Part shown: piece after piece, positions 16,963-25,409 of the stretch
Layout of the letters: each line of letters opens with the position of its first letter
Numbering within the stretch: position 1 is the stretch's first letter
Origin: Pseudobutyrivibrio sp.
GTDB taxonomy: Bacteria; Bacillota; Clostridia; Lachnospirales; Lachnospiraceae
NCBI GenBank assembly: GCA_024684955.1
Contig: JAIKWH010000047.1
Location: forward strand, 1-46,431
Length of the DNA: 46,431 bases
Direction: 5' to 3'
Made by a program: the position numbers and the translations under genes
Notes under the pieces: generated by a model
What the model saw: the letters and a program-made list of their open reading frames with translations, nothing else
The model's database searches: none
What the model was told of the DNA's origin: nothing

Positions 16963-18858
16963 ATGCCAATTAGAGTTTCGGGAATGGTATCAGGTCTTGA
17001 TACCGAAGGTATGGTTGAAGCCCTTGTATCTGCATATAGTTATAAAAAAGACAAGTATGTAAAGGCACAGACCAAACTTAGTTGGAAGCAGGATGCGTGG
17101 AAATCCCTTAATACTAAGATTTATAACCAATATACCGCAATTGGTAACATGCGTTATTCTGCAACCTATAACTTAAAGAAGGCTGCAGTATCTGATACAA
17201 CAAAAGCCACAGCCACAGCTAGTGGCAATGCTATCAATGGTATTCAGACACTGGAGATTTCTAAACTTGCGTCAACAGGTTATATGACTGGTAACGATTT
17301 GGGATCAGGCATTAGCGCAACAAGCACTTTGGCTGACCTGGGATTTTCCTTTGGTGGCGACTCTTCAGCAGTAGCCCATATGAAAATTAAGGTGGGTAAT
17401 GTGGCAACTCAAAGTGCTGATGGCAATACTACAACATACGAAGACAAAACCACAGAACTTGAGGTTACTGGAACTACAACAATTTCAGAATTTATCAAAC
17501 AATTACAGGCAGCAGGAGTGTCTGCTTCCTTTGATGCGGACAATCGCAGAATTTTTATCAGTGCAAAAAACACTGGTGCAAAAAATGATTTTGAACTTGA
17601 GGCAACAGACGCAGCAGGTCTTAATGCCCTGTCATCACTGGGTATTTTGGACCAGTCAACTGTTACAAGAGCCCAGGCTACATCAGCATTCTCTTCATAT
17701 ATTGATGGAGAGGGTAATGCTACAACGGAGTTAACTGAAGCTATCTCATATATCCACAACTATTTTGTGGACCAGGCCGGCACCACTCTTACAGACGATG
17801 AAAAGGCCGCAGCCCAAACTGCATATGAGGAATGGCTGGCAGAGGATGATCACCAGGCACTCAAAGATTATCTTGATGATCTCATGGGATATACTAGCGA
17901 TTCTGACTGGGTGCAGGCTGAGACCTCTGACGTAGCAGACCAGGCAGCAGCAGACATTCTTCAGGCTACTACAATTGCAAATGCTGCAAGTTCTGCTTCT
18001 CTTACCTACACAGAGGTAGCAAAAATTAATGGTGAGGACGCCCAAATCATATTAAATGGTGTTAGTTATACATCAACAACAAATTCAATTACTGTAAATG
18101 GACTTACTATCCAGGCTTTGGCGACTACAGAAGAGGACCAGCCAATTACAGTAAATACATCAACAGATGTTGATGGCATTTATGATAAGGTAAAAGAGTT
18201 TCTTTCAGGTTATAACGATCTTATTAATGAGATGATGAAACTCTATAATGCTGATTCAGCATCTGATTATGAGCCACTTACCGATGATGAGAAGGCAGAA
18301 ATGTCTGAGGACGAAATCGAAAAGTGGGAGGCAAAGATTAAGGATTCACTCCTTAGAAGAGATGGCACATTAAATGGTGTAATCACAACTATGACTACAT
18401 CTATGATGAAATCATACGAGATAGATGGAGTTTCATATTCTTGGGGAACATTTGGCATAGGAACTCTTGGTTTCCTTAATGCGGAGAAAAATGAAAACTA
18501 TGCATACCACATCAATGGTGACCCAGAGGATAGCGCCACATCCGGCAAAGAGGACAAGTTAAAGAAAGCTTTGTCAAACAATCCTGATGCTTTTATCGGA
18601 TTTATGACGCAGATGATGTCTGATCTTTACAAAAATCTTGACACCAAGATGAAGTCAACCTCAGTTAAATCGGTTTACACAGTTTATAACGACAAGGAAA
18701 TGGCTTCTGAGTACAGCAACTATTCAGACCTTATCAAACAGTGGACAGAAAGGGTAAAGGACATGGAAGATTCATATTACAAGAAGTTTGCTCAAATGGA
18801 GTCAGCTCTTGCAACTCTACAGTCCAACTCTTCCTCATTGACATCTATGCTTGGATAA
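16963..18858 (+). CDS. fliD: flagellar filament cap protein FliD
   Basis: FliD caps the growing filament and helps exported flagellin fold into place. The N-terminal family block is RVSGMVSGLDTEGMVEALVSAYSYK, followed by WKQDAWKSLNTKI. The FliD-N core (IQTLEISKLASTGYMTG; TTISEFIKQLQAAGVSASFD) is present. The C-terminal core includes VKEFLSGYNDLINEMMKLYN, and the coiled end (YKKFAQMESALATLQSNSSSLTSML) inserts between flagellin subunits. It is 631 residues, longer than the common 450-500, with an Ala/Asp-rich insertion at about 245-345. AGAGG precedes the ATG. It lies between flaG and fliS. Confidence 0.95.
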   Translation: MPIRVSGMVSGLDTEGMVEALVSAYSYKKDKYVKAQTKLSWKQDAWKSLNTKIYNQYTAIGNMRYSATYNLKKAAVSDTTKATATASGNAINGIQTLEISKLASTGYMTGNDLGSGISATSTLADLGFSFGGDSSAVAHMKIKVGNVATQSADGNTTTYEDKTTELEVTGTTTISEFIKQLQAAGVSASFDADNRRIFISAKNTGAKNDFELEATDAAGLNALSSLGILDQSTVTRAQATSAFSSYIDGEGNATTELTEAISYIHNYFVDQAGTTLTDDEKAAAQTAYEEWLAEDDHQALKDYLDDLMGYTSDSDWVQAETSDVADQAAADILQATTIANAASSASLTYTEVAKINGEDAQIILNGVSYTSTTNSITVNGLTIQALATTEEDQPITVNTSTDVDGIYDKVKEFLSGYNDLINEMMKLYNADSASDYEPLTDDEKAEMSEDEIEKWEAKIKDSLLRRDGTLNGVITTMTTSMMKSYEIDGVSYSWGTFGIGTLGFLNAEKNENYAYHINGDPEDSATSGKEDKLKKALSNNPDAFIGFMTQMMSDLYKNLDTKMKSTSVKSVYTVYNDKEMASEYSNYSDLIKQWTERVKDMEDSYYKKFAQMESALATLQSNSSSLTSMLG

Positions 18859-18883
18859 TTACAGATAAAAGGGGGCAAAGCCT

Positions 18884-19294
18884 ATGACACCAACCAATGG
18901 ATATGATGCTTATGCAAAAAATAGAATTCTCACAGCTTCTCCAGCAGAGTTAACACTGATGCTTTATGAAGGAGCCATTAAGTTTTGCAATATAGCCATT
19001 GTGGCATGCGAAAACAATGATATTGAGAAAGCACACAACAATATCCGTAAAGTAGATAGAATAATAGAAGAATTTGAAATTACACTGGATGACAAATATC
19101 CTGTAGCAAAAGATTTTCACGCAGTATATAATTATTTAAGGAGCTGCCTGAGACATGCTATGATTGATAAAAATCCAGAGACACTCCAGGAGGTGCTCAA
19201 ACACTTGCGCACCATGCGCGACACCTGGAAAGATGTCATGAAAATGACTGCCAATGGGAAGAAGATAGATTCTCCCAGGGAAGTAGCAATTTAA
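18884..19294 (+). CDS. fliS: flagellin export chaperone FliS
   Basis: A 136-residue four-helix protein that binds the C-terminal end of flagellin in the cytoplasm and prevents premature polymerisation. The diagnostic start is GYDAYAKNRILTASPAELTLMLYEGAIKF. Further helices include IEKAHNNIRKVDRIIEEFEITLD and FHAVYNYLRSCLRHA. AGGGGG is upstream of the ATG. It is the last gene of the flaG operon, ended by the strong terminator directly downstream. Confidence 0.95.
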   Translation: MTPTNGYDAYAKNRILTASPAELTLMLYEGAIKFCNIAIVACENNDIEKAHNNIRKVDRIIEEFEITLDDKYPVAKDFHAVYNYLRSCLRHAMIDKNPETLQEVLKHLRTMRDTWKDVMKMTANGKKIDSPREVAI

Positions 19295-19301
19295 ACAAAC
19301 T

Positions 19302-19333
19302 AAAGGCTCCTCGATTTGAGGAGCCTTTTCTTA
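19302..19333 (+). terminator. terminator after fliS
   Basis: AAAGGCTCCTC-GATTT-GAGGAGCCTTT, an 11-bp perfect stem followed by TTCTT. The next gene starts only about 17 bases downstream, so it is either read through or has a promoter I cannot see. Confidence 0.87.
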
Positions 19334-19349
19334 ATTTAAGGGGGACGCT

Positions 19350-19835
19350 ATGGCCAGTAATAGAGACTATGTAATAATGCTTAGAGAATCTTTGGAGAAA
19401 AAGGTGGATGTGCTGAGAATTCTCGTGGTTAGAAATCAGGAGCAGGCCGCCATCCTAAAGAATCCAATGTCAGAGCCAGATGAATTAGAAAAGAATATTA
19501 ATCTCAAGGCAGAATTAATAGATAGGATAACAATGCTTGATGATGGCTTTGAGCAATTATTTAATAAGGTCAAGCCAGAGGTGGAGGCCCACAGAGAGGA
19601 ATATGCAGACGAGATTAAAAAGATGCAGGACCTGATTAGGAGGATTGCAGATTTGACTGCAGATGTGGAGGCAGCCGAATATAAAAATAGAGAATATGCA
19701 AAGGAAAAATTTGCAAAAGTAAAATCTGATGCCAGGGAAATTAAGAAAAATTCCGAGGTGGTTAGCAAGTATTACAAGACTATGATGAACCCTTCTAAGG
19801 GTGTGGATCCAGCCTTTTTAGATAGAAAAAAATAA
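19350..19835 (+). CDS. FliT/FlgN-like coiled-coil flagellar chaperone
   Basis: This 161-residue, almost entirely helical and highly charged protein carries heptad-like stretches (about 70-140: EYADEIKKMQDLIRRIADLT, then AKEKFAKVKSDAREIKKNSE). Its end has the form KYYKTMMNP, then VDPAFLDRKK. Its place after fliS is that of fliT in Bacillus, and size and helicity fit FliT or FlgN-type export chaperones. Sequence identity to either is not evident to me. The likely client is FliD or a hook-associated protein. AGGGGG lies upstream of the ATG, and the gene is closed by its own terminator. Confidence 0.72.
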   Translation: MASNRDYVIMLRESLEKKVDVLRILVVRNQEQAAILKNPMSEPDELEKNINLKAELIDRITMLDDGFEQLFNKVKPEVEAHREEYADEIKKMQDLIRRIADLTADVEAAEYKNREYAKEKFAKVKSDAREIKKNSEVVSKYYKTMMNPSKGVDPAFLDRKK

Positions 19836-19879
19836 AGTTTTCAGAATAAAATAGTAAATTTATAAAAAAGAAAGAAAAA

Positions 19880-19925
19880 ACCCGCAGGCCTTGAAAATAA
19901 AGGCTTTGCGGGTATTATTTTTTCC
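19880..19925 (+). terminator. terminator before fliC promoter
   Basis: CCCGCA(g)GCCTT pairs with AAGGC(tt)TGCGGG, followed by TATTATTTTTT. It insulates fliC from upstream transcription. Confidence 0.85.
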
Positions 19926-19975
19926 CATTGATAGGAAAAAATATACAAAAATTTTAAAAAAATTTCATTAAGGGG

Positions 19976-20002
19976 TAAAGTTTTTTCTACACCAAACGAT
20001 AA
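19976..20002 (+). promoter_or_regulatory. sigma-28 promoter of fliC
   Basis: TAAA (19976-19979), exactly 15 bases, then AACGATAA (19995-20002). Spacing is ideal and the CGATAA core is intact. The predicted start is near 20009, giving a leader of about 145 bases. Confidence 0.8.
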
Positions 20003-20006
20003 ATAA

Positions 20007-20144
20007 GGTGTAAGGAACAAACACCCCTTACAAATCGAATTCGAATTTTTGAAAAACAAATTTAATAACCAAAGCCAGACACGGATGTTGGGCTATCACA
20101 AACGGATTTAAATGCTGAATGGATTCAGCAGGATCTCATGGAGG
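20007..20144 (+). promoter_or_regulatory. fliC leader with multiple CsrA-type GGA hairpins
   Basis: The first hairpin (20007-20031) can fold as GGTGT/ACACC with AAGGAACAA in the loop, or as GTAAGG/CCTTAC. The second (20073-20094) is AGCCAGACA-CGGA-TGTTGGGCT with GGA in a tetraloop; its ACACGGATGT resembles the CsrA consensus. The third (20114-20129) is GCTGAA-TGGA-TTCAGC, a perfect stem with GGA in a tetraloop. The ribosome site GGAGG (20140-20144) supplies another GGA. In Bacillus the hag leader has two CsrA sites, one over the ribosome site; this leader has more. Confidence 0.65.
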
Positions 20145-20152
20145 AATTTATT

Positions 20153-21664
20153 ATGGTAGTACAACACAACATGCAGGCAATGAATGCATCCCGCACTCTG
20201 AATGTTACAACAGATCAGCAAGGCAAGAGTACAGAAAAGCTTTCATCTGGATATAGAATCAACAGAGCAGCAGACGATGCAGCTGGACTTTCTATCAGTG
20301 AAAAGATGAGAAAGCAGATTCGTGGTTTGGCAAGAGCTTCTACAAACGCTTCTGATGGCGTATCAGCAGTACAGACAGCTGAAGGTGCCCTCACAGAAGT
20401 TCATGACATGCTCCAGAGAATGAACGAACTGTCAGTACAGGCAGCCAACGGTTCTAACTCAGAGTCAGATCGTGATGATATCCAAAACGAAATTTCACAG
20501 CTTACAGAAGAAATAGACCGTATTGCATCTACAACTAAATTCAATGAGACATTCTTACTTAAAGGTGATGTTGGTTTAAAGAAAATGTACATTACTGCAC
20601 ACAATGCAGGTCTTGATGGCACACTTATCCAGAATACAACAGTTGCTACATTCTCAATGAAGTCACTGTCTCCTGGAGATAAGTACACAATCGGTGGCAC
20701 TCAGTACACAATCGGTGTTAACAGAACAGACGAAGATGCATTCTCACAGATTGGTAAAGCCCTCAACATGGACACGTCAAAGTATTCCGATGACGGTATC
20801 GTATTAAATGCAGGCGAGACAATCTCTATCGATGGCAAGACATACACAATCAATGAAAACGATGCTGGTACTGATGTTGCAAACTCAAGAATTACAACAG
20901 CTTATATTTCACAGTTGATTACTCAGGGATCTACAGTCAAATACAATGGTAATGAGGTATCATGCTTCTCAAATACTTTTGATGCCACATCTGGTATTGA
21001 CCAGGCAAACCCTCGTCTGATCACAGCAGTTAGAGCATACAGATATGTTGTTACAGAACTTGGTGCAGCATCTTCAGTAGGTGCTACAGATTCAGCTGCA
21101 AGCCTTGAAGAACTCACAGGATCAGAACATTCAAAGGGTGGCGAAGAATATGCAATCTGGAGAATGGTAACTGTAAACTCTGAGTCAGGCGGTTCAACAG
21201 TCACAACAACAGACGTACAGTTCAAGATTAGCAAAGGTTATGTAAACGTACAGAACGCTCTTACATTCAACCTTCACGTTGGTGCTGACGCAGCAATGTC
21301 AAACAAGATTAACATCAATCTTGAGGCTATGAACGCTAAGTCAATTGGTATCGACGGATTGAATGTATCAGATAACACAGGAAAGAATGCTACATACGCA
21401 ATCGACGCTATCGCAGATGCGCTGCAGAGAGTATCTCATCAGAGATCTGAACTTGGTGCTATCCAGAACAGACTTGAGCATTCTATCGCCAACTTGGATA
21501 ACGTTGTTGAGAATACATCAGCTGCTGAGTCTCGTATCCGTGATACAGATATGGCTGACCAGATGGTTGAGTACTCAAAGAACAATATCCTCCAGCAGGC
21601 AGGCCAGTCAATGTTGGCACAGGCTAACCAGGCTACACAGGGTGTTCTTTCACTCCTTCAGTAA
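20153..21664 (+). CDS. fliC: flagellin
   Basis: Filament subunit, 503 residues. The N-terminal D0/D1 is complete (VVQHNMQAMNASRTLNVTT; KLSSGYRINRAADDAAGLSI), and so is the C-terminal D1/D0 (NRLEHSIANLDNVVENTSAA; GQSMLAQANQATQGVLSLLQ). The LQRMNELSVQAANGSNS segment matches the region of flagellins read by TLR5. The middle (about 180-400) is Thr/Ser-rich and variable, with many possible O-glycosylation sites. An ATG at 20138 is in frame, but GGAGG at 20140-20144 lies inside it, so translation should begin at 20153. It is transcribed alone from a sigma-28-type promoter and ends at a terminator. Confidence 0.97.
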   Translation: MVVQHNMQAMNASRTLNVTTDQQGKSTEKLSSGYRINRAADDAAGLSISEKMRKQIRGLARASTNASDGVSAVQTAEGALTEVHDMLQRMNELSVQAANGSNSESDRDDIQNEISQLTEEIDRIASTTKFNETFLLKGDVGLKKMYITAHNAGLDGTLIQNTTVATFSMKSLSPGDKYTIGGTQYTIGVNRTDEDAFSQIGKALNMDTSKYSDDGIVLNAGETISIDGKTYTINENDAGTDVANSRITTAYISQLITQGSTVKYNGNEVSCFSNTFDATSGIDQANPRLITAVRAYRYVVTELGAASSVGATDSAASLEELTGSEHSKGGEEYAIWRMVTVNSESGGSTVTTTDVQFKISKGYVNVQNALTFNLHVGADAAMSNKININLEAMNAKSIGIDGLNVSDNTGKNATYAIDAIADALQRVSHQRSELGAIQNRLEHSIANLDNVVENTSAAESRIRDTDMADQMVEYSKNNILQQAGQSMLAQANQATQGVLSLLQ

Positions 21665-21718
21665 AGACAACAAGACCGTAGTCTAAAAGTAGTAATTAAT
21701 AATTAAAATATTTATAGG

Positions 21719-21765
21719 GGGCTATGAAAACAAAAAGTACATGTATTTCATAGCCCTATTATTTG
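21719..21765 (+). terminator. terminator after fliC
   Basis: GGGCTATGAAA pairs with TTTCATAGCCC (11 bp), then TATTATTT. It stands between fliC and the following small gene. Confidence 0.82.
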
Positions 21766-21781
21766 ATAGAGAGGTATAGCC

Positions 21782-22279
21782 ATGGCATATTTTACAAGAA
21801 ACAGAATGCAACTAATGATTAGGGAAATGGCAGACATCAATGGCAGATTCACAAATGGCCGCACAGGAGATGACTTAGAAGACATCAGAGCATTAATTGA
21901 TTGCCAGCAAAAGGCCTTGGTTTTAGGTGAGTACCTTGAATCAATGGGAATGGATTACTCAGATATCGTTTCCAAATTTGAAGAATATTGCAACATGGTA
22001 TATGACATCAGCGAGAATTTACATGACAGGGACCTGGTAATACAGAGAAGATTTGAAATAGGACATATCCTTGCAGATATTCACGCAGAGATCGCAAACA
22101 GAATAATAGAAATTTCCAAGATTGATATATACGACTTCAGAGGTCTGGTATCAGAGCCAGGGGAGAAGACAATCGTATCAAAAGAGATTACAAGACTTAT
22201 TGATTCTTGCCTAAACAGTGCAGGACCAGTTAAGGAAGGGGAGGAGATGTACAGACCCCTTGTAGTCGGAACTTATTAA
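21782..22279 (+). CDS. unknown protein encoded next to flagellin
   Basis: I do not recognise this 165-residue protein. It looks mainly helical and cytoplasmic (MQLMIREMADINGRFTNGRT; DYSDIVSKFEEYCNMVYDIS; ILADIHAEIANRIIEISKID), with no signal peptide, membrane helix or metal motif. GAGAGG precedes the ATG. It lies directly after the fliC terminator and before the glycosyltransferases and has its own terminator. Position suggests a flagellar or flagellin-modification accessory role, but that is inference only. Confidence 0.75.
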   Translation: MAYFTRNRMQLMIREMADINGRFTNGRTGDDLEDIRALIDCQQKALVLGEYLESMGMDYSDIVSKFEEYCNMVYDISENLHDRDLVIQRRFEIGHILADIHAEIANRIIEISKIDIYDFRGLVSEPGEKTIVSKEITRLIDSCLNSAGPVKEGEEMYRPLVVGTY

Positions 22280-22291
22280 AATAATAAAAAC

Positions 22292-22317
22292 AAGGCTCGC
22301 TATATAGCGGGCCTTTT
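22292..22317 (+). terminator. terminator after the unknown gene
   Basis: AAGGC(t)CGCTA pairs with TAGCG(g)GCCTT, then TTTG. The T-run is short. The -10-like TATAAT of the next gene begins four bases further on. Confidence 0.7.
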
Positions 22318-22332
22318 GATTATAATAAAACT

Positions 22333-24195
22333 ATGAATACAAAAGAAAAAACAAAACTACTAACAATTGGATTATTGTGCTGTGGCAGGGCTGATACCAC
22401 TGAGCGCTGTCTTAAATCATTGCTTCCTATTAGGGAGGCAGTTGATAGCGAGATTCAGGTTGTGGATACCGGCTGCTCAAAGGAGACCAGGGCCATTGTG
22501 GACAAATATGCTGATGAGGTATTTGAGTTTAAATGGATAGGGGACTTTGCTGCTGCCAGAAATTTCCAGTTAGACCAGGCCAATGGCCAGATGTTTTTGT
22601 TTATAGATGATGATGAGTATTTCCTTGATACAGAAAACATCATAAAGTTTTTTAACGAGGAAGACTGCTTGAGTTACAACATAGGTGGTTACTATCAGCG
22701 CAATTATTTACAGCTTGATGGCAAGGAATACAAGGATGTGGAGGTAGTCCGCATGTGCTCAGTCACTCCACAGACTCATTTTATTGGAAAAGTCCATGAG
22801 TATATAGAGCCATCCTATGGCAACGCCATTTTTTTGGATGCCAGGGCAGGCCATTTTGGCTATGCTTATGCCAGCCCAGAGGACAACTTTAAGCACAGCA
22901 TGCGCAACATCCCCCTGCTCAAGGACATGATGGATGAGATGCCAGAAAACCTCAGGTGGCAGTACCAACTTTGCCAGGAATACAGGGCCATAAAATATTA
23001 TGATGAGCTAATGGAAATATGTCTGGATGGTATGAAAAAGACTGAGGATGACAGCCTGGAGGATGCTATTAGATATAGGGGCACCTTTGTCTGTGGCCTT
23101 GCAATAGTTTACGAGGCCCAGAGTAAATGGGATGACTTAATCGCTTTATACGAGGAATTGGAAAAGGACAAGAGGCTGATGGATATGCCTCGGGCCATGG
23201 TGCTGGCCTACGCAGCCAAAGCCTTTTTCCTAAAGAGAGATAATAAAAAATGCCAGCAGCTTTGCAACCTATATTTAAAAATATACGACATGCTGGCGGA
23301 CAAGCCTGGAGAATGTTTCCTTCAGACAGGCATCTTTGTAAACGAGGCCTTTGACTACTTTAATTACTCAAACATTCTCTGCTATAACATGGCCTCAGGT
23401 CTGAGGGAGGGGGACTATGGTCCTCTCACAAAATACTATAGAAAATTAAAGATGGATGGCCCTGTGGTGAGAGTGAACAGGGGCTTTCTCATAGAAATAT
23501 TGGACAAGTGTGCAGAGTTTGGACACAAGAAAGAAATCCATGATGTGTTAAAAAGGTATCTGGCCTCCAAAGCCTTTAGGGTGATTTTCCAAAGTGAGAT
23601 TGACGGAGACTTTTTAAAGTATGACATAAATGCATTGGACAAGATTAGGTCTGCCATGAAAGACACTCCGGCCCAGACTGAGATGGAACTATATATGGAT
23701 TTGCGCATGATAGAAAAGGCGGCCTCAAACCCTGACAATATCAGGGGATTTTATGAGTTGATAGAAGTAATAAACGATTATGTAAGGACAGCCAATGCCT
23801 GGTTTGATTCTAGGGATCTATCTGATGACGCAAGAGATAGACAAGACTTTGAAGAGATTAAACTATCAGATATTTTGGACAGTTTTTTGCAGAGTGCCGA
23901 TGGAGAAAAACCTACGGAGGCATTGGTTGCACTTAGAGATGCAATCGGCCTAAGACCAGCTATGGATGCCTCTCTGGCCCAACTGTCAAAACTCTATGCA
24001 AATCATTTGGATATAATCAGGGCAAGGCAAGCCGACGAGGCAAAGTTTGATCAGATGTACGCTCTGGAGCAGCAGGTGAGACAGCAGATTGCTCAGTTGG
24101 AGCAGTCGGGACACACGGCAGACGCCAGGACTACAGCAAACCAACTGGAGGCCATTTTAAAGCAAAGTTACGGGCTGACCAGCCTGTTGGAATAG
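22333..24195 (+). CDS. family 2 glycosyltransferase with long helical C-terminal region
   Basis: A 620-residue cytoplasmic sugar transferase. The N-terminal GT-A domain (about 8-170) has the family start LLTIGLLCCGRADTTERCLKSL, the GDFAAARNFQL segment and the metal site FIDDDEYF (about 90-97). The remaining 400 or more residues are helical and TPR-like, a plan seen in GT2 enzymes of the SunS/WaaE-like group that act on proteins or surface glycans. Standing between fliC and a second glycosyltransferase, it is a good candidate for flagellin glycosylation. The ATG has no visible ribosome site; TATAAT at 22321-22326 would place a transcript start at the ATG itself. Its partner gene follows after eight bases. 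Confidence 0.85.
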   Translation: MNTKEKTKLLTIGLLCCGRADTTERCLKSLLPIREAVDSEIQVVDTGCSKETRAIVDKYADEVFEFKWIGDFAAARNFQLDQANGQMFLFIDDDEYFLDTENIIKFFNEEDCLSYNIGGYYQRNYLQLDGKEYKDVEVVRMCSVTPQTHFIGKVHEYIEPSYGNAIFLDARAGHFGYAYASPEDNFKHSMRNIPLLKDMMDEMPENLRWQYQLCQEYRAIKYYDELMEICLDGMKKTEDDSLEDAIRYRGTFVCGLAIVYEAQSKWDDLIALYEELEKDKRLMDMPRAMVLAYAAKAFFLKRDNKKCQQLCNLYLKIYDMLADKPGECFLQTGIFVNEAFDYFNYSNILCYNMASGLREGDYGPLTKYYRKLKMDGPVVRVNRGFLIEILDKCAEFGHKKEIHDVLKRYLASKAFRVIFQSEIDGDFLKYDINALDKIRSAMKDTPAQTEMELYMDLRMIEKAASNPDNIRGFYELIEVINDYVRTANAWFDSRDLSDDARDRQDFEEIKLSDILDSFLQSADGEKPTEALVALRDAIGLRPAMDASLAQLSKLYANHLDIIRARQADEAKFDQMYALEQQVRQQIAQLEQSGHTADARTTANQLEAILKQSYGLTSLLE

Positions 24196-24203
24196 GTGAG
24201 GGG

Positions 24204-25361
24204 ATGAAAAAAATACTTATGTACAGGTGGAAGGCATACAACTACCTGGACATTAGAGAAACATTCATAGAGATGGGTTACGAGATTAGGGAGGTCAGCC
24301 AGGAGCTCCTTAATTATGATGTGGACCAGGCCTTTGCTGACAAATTGGTGGAGATTATAAAGGCGGATTCCTTTGATTTCTTTTTTACAGTAAATTATTT
24401 CCCTCTCATATCAAATGTCTGCCAGGACATGGGCCTGCCCTATGTGTGTTGGTCCTGCGACAACCCTTTGATTTCCATGTACCACATGTCGGTTTTCAAT
24501 GATGTGAATAGGATTTTCCTTTTTGACCTGACAAATGTAGAGGAATTTAGTGGGATGGGAGTGGAGCATGTGTACCACCTTCCACTGGCTGTAAATACCA
24601 AGAGGGTAGACTATTTGCTGACCCAGGCAGATGACTTGTCCCAGTACAAAAACGACATTAGTTTTGTTGGGTCCCTTTATGAAAAAAATTCCTACGACAA
24701 GATGGAATACCAATTGCCAGACTATCTGAGAGGATATTTTGAGGCTACCATGGAGGCCCAAAAGGATCTGCAGGGCATCAATATAATCGACAGGATGCTG
24801 ACACCAGAGATTCTCATGGAATTGGAGAATTATTTTAAACTGGAAAAATCAGAGGATTCTCTGTCGGATTTAAACCTAATATTCTCGGTGACGACTCTAG
24901 GATTTAAGATTGCTCAAAAGCAGAGGCGGAGTATCCTCATAGATTTGTCCAAGCATTATGATGTGAGTATTTACACCAATTCTGACACAAGAGACCTGCT
25001 CAGGGTAAATTACAAGGGTGGAGTGGACTATTGGACCCAGATGCCAAAGGTTTTTAACCAGTCCAAAATAAATTTGAACATGACCATTCCAAATATCAAA
25101 TCTGGTGTGCCTTTGAGGGCATTTGACGTGCTGGGGGCAGGAGGCTTTTTGCTCACCAATTTCCAGGCGGAACTGCCTATGTATTTTGAAAATGAAAAGC
25201 ACATGGTTTGGTATTACAGCATGGAAGACCTGAGACAAAAGGTAGCCTATTATATGACTCATGATGATGAACGGAAAAGAATCGCCCAGGCAGGCCACGA
25301 GCTGGTTGCAAGAGAATTTTCCTACGAGAGGCAGATCCAAAAGATGTTAGAAATGATATAG
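24204..25361 (+). CDS. CgeB-like / DUF3880 glycosyltransferase (GT-B fold)
   Basis: A 385-residue protein. The N-terminal half (about 1-200) resembles DUF3880: DSFDFFFTVNYFPLISNVCQ, then PYVCWSCDNPLISM, then HLPLAVN. The C-terminal half resembles the CgeB-type glycosyltransferase domain: KINLNMTIPNIKSGVPLRAF, DVLGAGGFLLTNFQAE, and a final REFSYERQIQKML. Such genes are common beside flagellin genes in Clostridia, where they are thought to modify flagellin. GAGGGG precedes the ATG and it is surely co-transcribed with the previous glycosyltransferase. Donor and acceptor are unknown. Confidence 0.82.
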   Translation: MKKILMYRWKAYNYLDIRETFIEMGYEIREVSQELLNYDVDQAFADKLVEIIKADSFDFFFTVNYFPLISNVCQDMGLPYVCWSCDNPLISMYHMSVFNDVNRIFLFDLTNVEEFSGMGVEHVYHLPLAVNTKRVDYLLTQADDLSQYKNDISFVGSLYEKNSYDKMEYQLPDYLRGYFEATMEAQKDLQGINIIDRMLTPEILMELENYFKLEKSEDSLSDLNLIFSVTTLGFKIAQKQRRSILIDLSKHYDVSIYTNSDTRDLLRVNYKGGVDYWTQMPKVFNQSKINLNMTIPNIKSGVPLRAFDVLGAGGFLLTNFQAELPMYFENEKHMVWYYSMEDLRQKVAYYMTHDDERKRIAQAGHELVAREFSYERQIQKMLEMI

Positions 25362-25371
25362 ATAAAAAAAG

Positions 25372-25409
25372 ACCCTATAGTAAATGAAATTCATTTGCTA
25401 TAGGGTTTT
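25372..25409. terminator. bidirectional terminator between convergent genes
   Basis: ACCCTATAGTAAATGAA pairs with TTCATTTGCTATAGGGT (17 bp, one T-G), with TTTTAT on the plus side and TCTTTTTTTAT on the minus side. It overlaps the stop codon of the minus-strand gene. Confidence 0.88.

Noticed and set aside
20031-20047. TCGAATTCGA palindrome in the fliC leader as an operator
   Set aside because: It is downstream of the promoter, AT-rich and short; nothing ties it to a known regulator.
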